The notes beneath the pieces were generated by a model, which ran no database searches, was not told the DNA's origin, and saw nothing but the letters and a program-made list of their open reading frames with translations. A DNA stretch of 6,485 bases, taken from contig DJOW01000005.1 in NCBI GenBank assembly GCA_002437305.1, forward strand, positions 1 to 6,485. Direction: 5' to 3'. Source of the DNA: Bacteroidales bacterium UBA6428 (GTDB lineage Bacteria > Bacteroidota > Bacteroidia > Bacteroidales > UBA932). Position numbers and translations under genes: made by a program. This document shows positions 1 through 4,660 of this stretch, one piece after another (within the stretch, counting starts at the first letter, position 1; every line of letters starts with the position of its first letter).

Positions 1-1572
1 CCGGAGGTCACCAAGAAAAAGGTTGTCACCAATGTGAGGGCGAAGATCGTCAACCCAAGCAACCGGGACGCCAACATCCTAGTGCGCGTTCAGTTACTGG
101 AAGCGAACGGCGCTCTTGGCTACCAGGCTGACAGAGAGGTGCCGGTCAGAGCGTTTTCTGAATATGACTTCGACCACGAGTTCATCCTTTCCGGCATGCA
201 CCTCTGGGACGGCATGAAGGATCCTTACCTTTATACTGTCAGAGTCGAAATGTTCAAGGGGAAGAGAATGATGGACATCGCCGAGACCAAGGTGGGCTAC
301 CGTTCCATCGAGATGGATCCTGACAGGGGATTCATCCTCAACGGCCGCCCTTACCCTCTTCGCGGAGTCGCCATGCATCAGGACGCTGACGGCAAGGCTT
401 CAGCCTTGACACAAGCCGACTACCGCCGTGACTACCGCATTGTCAAGGAACTCGGAGCCAATTTCCTGCGTTTGGCTCACTATCCTCACAATGACTTTGC
501 CTTCCAGCTCTGCGACTCTTTGGGCATCATCGTGCAGACAGAGGTGCCTTGGGTGAATGTCTGCGGAACCAACGCAACACAGACATATTTCAATAATATT
601 CATCATCAGATGAAAGAGATGGTGAGCAATCTTTACAACCACCCTTCCATCGCGTTCTGGGGAATGTGGAACGAATTGGACACATGGGGGAACAACAATG
701 ACCTCCAGGGACCGCTTGATGCGGAGCGGGTTGCCAGGGAGACGGAAAGGCTCTACGACTACACCAAAGGATTGGATCCGGACCGCTTCGTAGGTTTCAC
801 CGACTGCTCAAGGTTGGCACGTGATGGATACAAGATGCTAAAAGGCGATTTTTGCTCCCAGAATATCTACTATGGCTGGTACTGGACCCCTAACGATTTC
901 AGCGGCTTGTCCTCTTCGATGAAGAAACTCCACGAAATGAAACCTGACATGCCTTTCAATGTTTCTGAATATGGAGTCGGCATCAATCCTTACTGCCACG
1001 TGTGGAACCCATCCGATGCGATCCGCGACAAAGACGAGGACAGCAAGCATTATGAGGAATATGGCAACCGTTTCCACGAGTCCTACGTCCGCCAGATCAA
1101 GGCGATGCCGTGGCTGAACTTCACCTCTGTCTGGGTCTTGTTCGATTTTCCTGTGGCTGCCCGCCAGGAAGGCTACATGGATTCTGAGGACGGCGTGAGA
1201 TTCGTCAGAAACAATGATCGCAAGTACATGAACGACAAAGGACTCGTCACCCGTGACCGCCAGACGAGAAAGGATGTGTTCTACCTGTACAAGTCTCTTT
1301 GGAACAAGGACGAGACCACTGTTCACATCACGTCAAGCCGTCTGAAATACTTCCCGGCCGGCGAGGAGCTCCGCATCAAGGTCTACAGCAACGCCAAGTA
1401 CCTGACCCTCTACCAGAATGGCCGCAAAGTGACTCGGCTGATTTCTTCCGAAGAGTCCAGCGGAGTTGTCTGGACATTCCCTGCCGTCCGTCTCAAGACT
1501 GCCGAGGACACCTTCCGTGTCGTCTCCAACGACGGCGTCACCGACGAGATTGTCCTGAAGAAATCCAGATAG
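1..1572 (+). CDS. Glycoside hydrolase family 2 protein (beta-galactosidase-like), 5'-truncated by the window edge
   Basis: Retaining exo-glycosidase, probably periplasmic or surface, trimming beta-linked sugars from plant or host glycans. The frame is open from base 1 (PEVTKKKVVTNVRAKIVN), so the GTG at 34 is internal and the true start and signal peptide lie to the left. The visible 523 residues hold an Ig-like beta-sandwich (about 1-105, ending in the GYRSIEMDPDRGFILNGRP join), a TIM barrel (about 110-420) and a C-terminal beta domain resembling DUF4982 (about 440-523; RIKVYSNAKYLTLYQNGRKV). The acid/base is Glu225 in FWGMWNEL (codon 673-675). The nucleophile is Glu323 in FNVSEYGVG (967-969). 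The RLAHYPHND barrel motif is at 157-165. Both catalytic residues are present, so it should be active. GH2 also contains beta-mannosidases and beta-glucuronidases, and the substrate cannot be fixed here. It ends in TAG and converges on the next gene. Confidence 0.93.
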   Translation, partial: PEVTKKKVVTNVRAKIVNPSNRDANILVRVQLLEANGALGYQADREVPVRAFSEYDFDHEFILSGMHLWDGMKDPYLYTVRVEMFKGKRMMDIAETKVGYRSIEMDPDRGFILNGRPYPLRGVAMHQDADGKASALTQADYRRDYRIVKELGANFLRLAHYPHNDFAFQLCDSLGIIVQTEVPWVNVCGTNATQTYFNNIHHQMKEMVSNLYNHPSIAFWGMWNELDTWGNNNDLQGPLDAERVARETERLYDYTKGLDPDRFVGFTDCSRLARDGYKMLKGDFCSQNIYYGWYWTPNDFSGLSSSMKKLHEMKPDMPFNVSEYGVGINPYCHVWNPSDAIRDKDEDSKHYEEYGNRFHESYVRQIKAMPWLNFTSVWVLFDFPVAARQEGYMDSEDGVRFVRNNDRKYMNDKGLVTRDRQTRKDVFYLYKSLWNKDETTVHITSSRLKYFPAGEELRIKVYSNAKYLTLYQNGRKVTRLISSEESSGVVWTFPAVRLKTAEDTFRVVSNDGVTDEIVLKKSR

Positions 1573-1583
1573 CTTTCTCCGGC

Positions 1584-1630
1584 CGCTTCAACGGGCTCAG
1601 CGACCGGAAGACCCATGTGCCGTTGAAGCG
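1584..1630. repeat. REP-like palindromic intergenic element
   Basis: Perfect 11-bp arms, CGCTTCAACGG at 1584-1594 and CCGTTGAAGCG at 1620-1630, enclose a 25-base loop that contains GGCTCAGCGACCGG. The left half resembles the widespread dispersed palindrome of the type CTTCGACAGGCTCAGCGACCGG, whose reverse strand often translates spuriously as AEPVEA. That peptide is seen here on the minus strand. Such elements are often REP sequences mobilised by RAYT-type transposases. The family assignment is from memory of the pattern. The inverted repeat itself is directly visible. It has no T-run, so it is a poor intrinsic terminator on its own. Confidence 0.5.
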
Positions 1631-1654
1631 TCAAAGACAGCTATGCAAGTAATG

Positions 1655-1692
1655 ATCCCGGCATCATCACGGAAGATGTATGATGCCGGGAT
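1655..1692. terminator. Strong GC-rich hairpin between convergent genes, possible bidirectional terminator
   Basis: A perfect 13-bp inverted repeat, ATCCCGGCATCAT at 1655-1667 and ATGATGCCGGGAT at 1680-1692, has a 12-base loop. It lies 82 bases after the glycosidase stop and 113 bases after the stop of the convergent oxidoreductase gene, where a shared terminator is expected. Neither strand has a clear T-run after the stem, so intrinsic termination is uncertain. It may instead protect mRNA 3' ends or be part of a repeat element together with the adjacent REP-like palindrome. Confidence 0.45.
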
Positions 1693-1805
1693 TCGCATGT
1701 ATGGGTAAACGTTATTTGGTGCAGCAACAGTGCGCGGCAAGGCGGTTTTCGCACACAAGCAGAAGCGTTATTGGCGCTATCTTTGAGTGCGTTCACGTGC
1801 ATAAA

Positions 1806-2858
1806 TCATGCGCGGACAAGACGGCAAGCGTCCATAAGACTGTAGGTATTGGCAAGTGAACTCAAGTCCGAGACAAGCCTCACCTTATGCCCTTCGACAG
1901 CATCCACGAATGTCTTTATTTCAGAGTAGTAGCCCTGGGTGTAAACCTGATTGTTGACAAGAGCCGGCACAAAGGCGTTTCTGGCGAAGAGCCGCACGCT
2001 GCTTTGAGGACGCGGGAACACTTTTTCCAACGGAATCCCGATCAAGGAGCCGGGAAACGGGATGAATGTCAACGACTCCATCTGTCGCATCTCGTAATCG
2101 CCTTTGGATGATCTGACTGTAAGGCTCTCCTGGGCAACGTCCCAGGATGATGATGTTGATAACTCTAAAACTCCGCTGACATCCTTGTGCTTAAGTATCA
2201 GCATCATAGTGACTCCACCGTTGGAAGTCCCGACCAAGTCGTACCCTATGACTTTAGCCTCTCCGAAAAGGTACGTCACATAGTCAAGCGGATGTATGAA
2301 CAGATCCGTGAGCGGATCTCCTTCCGGATAGCCCCCGGTCAGGTATTTAAGGTTGTATGTGTCAGGATGGTCTCTATCCAGGGCTTTCTTCAAGACTTTA
2401 GTTAGAGGTGAATGTCTCTTTTGCATTCCAGCCATAGCCGTGACACCGCTTCTCTCCGCCAACCCGACAAGAATGCCAAGCTCCTCAGAAGTGCGGCACG
2501 GTGGCTTTTCGACAAAAAGCGCCTTGCCAGACATAAGGACTTTGGCCGCAATGTCAAAATGCGCCGACGGCGAGGCCGATACAATCACCCCTTTGACGGC
2601 TTCGTCCGAAAGAATGTCCTCCAAATCAGTCGTGGCGGTGACTCCGGAATACTTCCTTTCAATCAACGCCGCCTTTTCTTTTGATCGGCAGCAGACGTAC
2701 TTAAGCGGCACACCCAAGTAATCCAAAACAGGGTACAGGTTGTCCACGCTGTGGCTTCCGACACCCACGAATGCATATTCATTAAGGAACGACTCGCTCA
2801 GCCGCCGGACACTTCTTACGTTCTTGTATTTTCCTATCAGTCTGTCAATATATTCCAT
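1806..2858 (-). CDS. Gfo/Idh/MocA family NAD(P)-dependent oxidoreductase
   Basis: Cytoplasmic NAD(P)-dependent dehydrogenase or reductase of 350 residues, usual for the family. Members oxidise or reduce sugars, inositols and nucleotide sugars. An N-terminal extension of about 27 residues precedes a Rossmann fold with FVGVGSHS (30-37), a GxGxxS variant of the usual GxGxxG. The EKPP segment at 117-120 supplies the family's EKP lysine (Lys118). AGMQKRHSP follows at 143-151. The C-terminal alpha/beta domain carries DLFIHPLDYVTYLFGE (185-200), the usual Asp/His/Asp pattern near the active site. Its ATG lies inside the end of the radical SAM gene (14-bp overlap) with only a weak AAGAG ahead, so translation is probably coupled. 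It stops at TGA. The substrate is unknown. Coupling to a radical SAM enzyme suggests a shared sugar or cyclitol pathway, perhaps for a surface glycan. Confidence 0.9.
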   Translation of the reverse strand: MEYIDRLIGKYKNVRSVRRLSESFLNEYAFVGVGSHSVDNLYPVLDYLGVPLKYVCCRSKEKAALIERKYSGVTATTDLEDILSDEAVKGVIVSASPSAHFDIAAKVLMSGKALFVEKPPCRTSEELGILVGLAERSGVTAMAGMQKRHSPLTKVLKKALDRDHPDTYNLKYLTGGYPEGDPLTDLFIHPLDYVTYLFGEAKVIGYDLVGTSNGGVTMMLILKHKDVSGVLELSTSSSWDVAQESLTVRSSKGDYEMRQMESLTFIPFPGSLIGIPLEKVFPRPQSSVRLFARNAFVPALVNNQVYTQGYYSEIKTFVDAVEGHKVRLVSDLSSLANTYSLMDACRLVRA

Positions 2859-3942
2859 CGCTCTTATGATTTGAAATGTCGTAGATGCGTTTGATGTATG
2901 ATTTATAGGTCTCTTGATGGTTTCCCGTCCAATTGTATTTTCCGTAGAATAGCTCGATGACCCTTTTGGGCAAGAATCTCTCCAAGTTTCTCACAAGGAT
3001 GATGTCATATTTCCTATGAAAATTTATCCAGCATCCGTTGCAACCTGCGGAGTACTTGCGCTGCAAGTCTCTTGAGTTTGTTGAATTGAAAATCTCATCC
3101 AACGATTCCGTGTGAATATTCCCAAGCGAGACCCCAAGATTCTGGCAAAGAGGGACTTCTCCGTCGGCGTGAATCACCAGACAACTGAATATGCTCTGGC
3201 AGCGCAACTTGAGCCTGCCATTCCGCCACTCGTCGTACAATGCCACAAAGTCGTAGTTTTCCTCTGTTTTATGAATATTTCCGGGAATATTCCGAATATA
3301 CTCATCCGTCTTGGTAGTCAGCAGGTCGCTCGTAGTGTCGAAAAAATCCATTGTCCCATAAATTCCGATTCGGATGTCGATCCCGTTACGCTTCGCCACG
3401 TCTATCACGAATCTCATATCCTCGAAACTGTTCCAAGGCGATAGGCAGAACATCAACGAGATTGGCACCTCGTCCTTAAGCTCTCGCACCACTCTCATAA
3501 CCTTGTCATAGCCGTCCCTGCCCCGCATCCGCTGATAAGTCTTACGATCCCCGTCAAGAGAAAGGTAAAGATGCGACGGCTGGTACAGGCTGACATATTC
3601 AATTACCCGTTCAGGGAACAGTCCGTTGCTCAGCAGCGTGTAATTCGGATGATTATGGGCGAACCATTCCATAATCTCCGTCGCCTGCGGGTGAAGAATG
3701 AACTCGCCTCCTTCGAGTCCGACGGTGGTTCGCGGTGTCACACACCTGCTGAGCATAATGCTCTTGATGTCTTCCAACGAAAGGTTCTTGTCCGGCTTCT
3801 TATAAATTGAGCAATGCCGGCAACGGGATTGGCATCTCGTCGTTGAATATATCATCAGTTGGCTTAGTCTTTTCCGCTTGGGAAATGCCAGATTGTGGAG
3901 GTACAGACATCCGTTGTGAAGATAGTCAATGATTGAGTACAT
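2845..3942 (-). CDS. Radical SAM protein with partial SPASM (twitch-like) C-terminal domain
   Basis: Uses a [4Fe-4S] cluster and S-adenosylmethionine to start radical chemistry. With the ATG at 3942 it has 365 residues. The CxxxCxxC cluster motif is Cys37, Cys41 and Cys44 (TTRCQSRCRHC), followed by the SAM-contacting GLEGGE (75-80) and LSLDG (127-131) strands of the partial barrel. The C-terminal region has Cys248, Cys254, Cys266, then GNIHTESLDEIF (274-285) and Cys301-x2-Cys304. This is the start of a SPASM layout without its last cysteines, so probably one auxiliary cluster (twitch type). About 60 residues follow with no cysteine. The start is uncertain. The ATG at 3942 has AAGGAG 12 bases upstream. 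An in-frame TTG at 3996 would add 18 residues and has AGGAG 10 bases upstream. No short precursor-peptide gene is next to it, which argues against peptide modification. It overlaps the oxidoreductase gene. Confidence 0.9.
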   Translation of the reverse strand: MYSIIDYLHNGCLYLHNLAFPKRKRLSQLMIYSTTRCQSRCRHCSIYKKPDKNLSLEDIKSIMLSRCVTPRTTVGLEGGEFILHPQATEIMEWFAHNHPNYTLLSNGLFPERVIEYVSLYQPSHLYLSLDGDRKTYQRMRGRDGYDKVMRVVRELKDEVPISLMFCLSPWNSFEDMRFVIDVAKRNGIDIRIGIYGTMDFFDTTSDLLTTKTDEYIRNIPGNIHKTEENYDFVALYDEWRNGRLKLRCQSIFSCLVIHADGEVPLCQNLGVSLGNIHTESLDEIFNSTNSRDLQRKYSAGCNGCWINFHRKYDIILVRNLERFLPKRVIELFYGKYNWTGNHQETYKSYIKRIYDISNHKSDGIY

Positions 3943-3954
3943 AATGAAACCCTG

Positions 3955-3960
3955 CTCCTT
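3955..3960 (-). promoter_or_regulatory. Shine-Dalgarno-like AAGGAG for the radical SAM gene
   Basis: On the minus strand AAGGAG lies 12 bases before the ATG at 3942, rather far but plausible. It is the main reason for choosing this ATG over the upstream TTG at 3996, which has its own AGGAG at 4007-4011. Many Bacteroidota genes do not depend on this motif, so it does not settle the start. Confidence 0.4.
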
Positions 3961-4033
3961 AACAGGCTTATTGTTTGCCTGTAAATTTCGGAACAAGGTT
4001 TCTACTCTCCTACTTTAGTATCAACTTTCTTCC

Positions 4034-4064
4034 TCTATACATCATTAGTAATCAAATGTATAGA
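4034..4064. promoter_or_regulatory. Inverted repeat over the radical SAM promoter, operator-like
   Basis: Perfect 9-bp arms, TCTATACAT at 4034-4042 and ATGTATAGA at 4056-4064, are separated by 13 bases. The right arm covers most of the -7 promoter box and the left arm falls just past the expected transcription start. This placement suits a dimeric repressor site. It could also be a weak A+T-rich hairpin ending the upstream lipoprotein transcript, although no T-run follows. Confidence 0.3.
4053..4060 (-). promoter_or_regulatory. Bacteroidota -7 promoter box (TACATTTG) for the radical SAM/oxidoreductase pair
   Basis: The minus strand reads TACATTTG, an exact match to TAnnTTTG. It sits inside TATACATTTGA, an 11-mer that recurs exactly at the lipoprotein promoter (4602-4612). 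No TTG or TTTG is seen at the -33 distance, so the match is partial. Initiation would fall near 4046, giving a leader of about 100 bases to the ATG at 3942, or about 50 to the TTG at 3996. Confidence 0.55.
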
Positions 4065-4070
4065 ACTATT

Positions 4071-4580
4071 TTACCTACTTTCGCCGGATTCGCCGCTACC
4101 AGAGGAGACATCTTCTTTAAGATCATCCTCAGTCAGTTCAAACACCCACTTTTTCTGAGTCGTGCCATCCGATTGGAGTTCAACAGACTTAATCCAATTG
4201 CTCTCACCATAGAACCTTCCGGCTCTATGCGCGTCATCAAGCGCCCAATCCTTCAACAGCGTTCCGCCATCCGATGAATAGACGCTAATCGCATAGTTAC
4301 CGGATGTACCATCCTGATGATATATGTCTGGATCTCCCACGAACAAATAATTGAACGGAACCTCTTCCCTTTCCCAATAAAAGTTATACAGCCAGTAAGA
4401 ATCTCCCGGCTTGACCACTTCTGGCTCAGGATGAGCATAAGTCCAAAAACTCTTGACGACAATGGTTTCGTCCGTCATATTCTTCAGCAACCAATCCGCA
4501 GTAAATTCCGGGCCATCATCATCACAAGGGCAGGCGGTAAAACTACAGGCGACAAGAACAATCAAAATAAACTTCTTCAT
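4071..4580 (-). CDS. Small putative lipoprotein of unknown function
   Basis: I do not recognise this 169-residue protein. It starts with a lipoprotein signal peptide: MKK, a hydrophobic stretch (4-14), then FTAC with Cys17 as the likely lipidated residue. Cys12 (LVAC) is an alternative, but its hydrophobic stretch would be too short. PCDDDG follows Cys17. Acidic residues just after the cysteine resemble the bacteroidete surface-export signal, so the protein may face outward. The mature part alternates short hydrophobic and polar stretches rich in Trp and Tyr (for example VVKSFWTYAH, SYWLYNFYWE), suggesting a single small beta-sandwich. The end is a Ser/Gly/Glu-rich tail (159-169). No enzyme motif is visible. 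It has its own promoter and an A+T-rich leader of about 15 bases with no Shine-Dalgarno sequence. It lies between the peptidase-like gene and the radical SAM gene. A link to either is only positional. Confidence 0.8.
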   Translation of the reverse strand: MKKFILIVLVACSFTACPCDDDGPEFTADWLLKNMTDETIVVKSFWTYAHPEPEVVKPGDSYWLYNFYWEREEVPFNYLFVGDPDIYHQDGTSGNYAISVYSSDGGTLLKDWALDDAHRAGRFYGESNWIKSVELQSDGTTQKKWVFELTEDDLKEDVSSGSGESGESR

Positions 4581-4602
4581 AATAAAAACAGTTTAAGTTT
4601 CT

Positions 4603-4633
4603 CAAATGTATAAACATTATGTGGAAAAAGCAA
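4603..4633 (-). promoter_or_regulatory. Complete Bacteroidota-type promoter for the small lipoprotein
   Basis: On the minus strand TTG (4633-4631) is followed after 20 bases by TACATTTG (4610-4603), matching the TTG/TAnnTTTG pair of the Bacteroidota housekeeping sigma factor. The expected start site near 4596 leaves a leader of about 15 bases before the ATG at 4580. The TTG lies in the loop and descending arm of the palindrome at 4614-4653. Confidence 0.65.
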
Positions 4634-4653
4634 CAGCTTTTTCCACATAATGT
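4614..4653. terminator. Perfect 18-bp palindrome with a 4-base loop, likely terminator of the peptidase-like gene
   Basis: The arms at 4614-4631 and 4636-4653 are exact reverse complements, with loop AACA on the plus strand. The hairpin begins 7 bases after the TAA at 4661-4663, the usual place for a transcription terminator. The stem is A+T-rich, and its inner part reads AAAAAGC/GCTTTTT. The tail after the stem (TTTATA) is only weakly T-rich, so termination strength is uncertain. It overlaps the spacer and -33 element of the next gene's promoter, so it could also be a protein-binding operator. Confidence 0.55.
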
Positions 4654-4660
4654 CCAAAGA

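Noticed and set aside
34..36. GTG as the start of the glycosidase
   Set aside because: The frame is open to base 1 and the upstream codons continue a normal GH2 beta-sandwich sequence, so the gene begins outside the window.
838..1326. Minus-strand open frame of 162 codons inside the glycosidase
   Set aside because: It is antisense to conserved GH2 catalytic sequence and has no motif of its own.
1299..1652. Plus-strand open frame of 117 codons overlapping the glycosidase end
   Set aside because: It is a frame-shifted shadow of the GH2 coding sequence running into the palindromic intergenic region. It is Arg/Pro-rich with no recognisable domain.
1731..1824. Near-direct repeat TGCGCGGCAAGGCGG (1731-1745) and TGCGCGGACAAGACGG (1809-1824)
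   Set aside because: Only about 15 bases with one insertion and one substitution, and one copy is inside the oxidoreductase 3' end. It is too short to distinguish from chance or a small local duplication.
2353..2721. Plus-strand open frame of 122 codons opposite the oxidoreductase
   Set aside because: It lies wholly antisense to the Rossmann domain coding region and shows no motif or ribosome-binding site.
3943..4070. A possible RiPP precursor peptide beside the radical SAM gene
   Set aside because: No short open frame with a ribosome-binding site and a Cys- or Gly-rich core fits in this gap, and the neighbouring small gene encodes a 169-residue lipoprotein.
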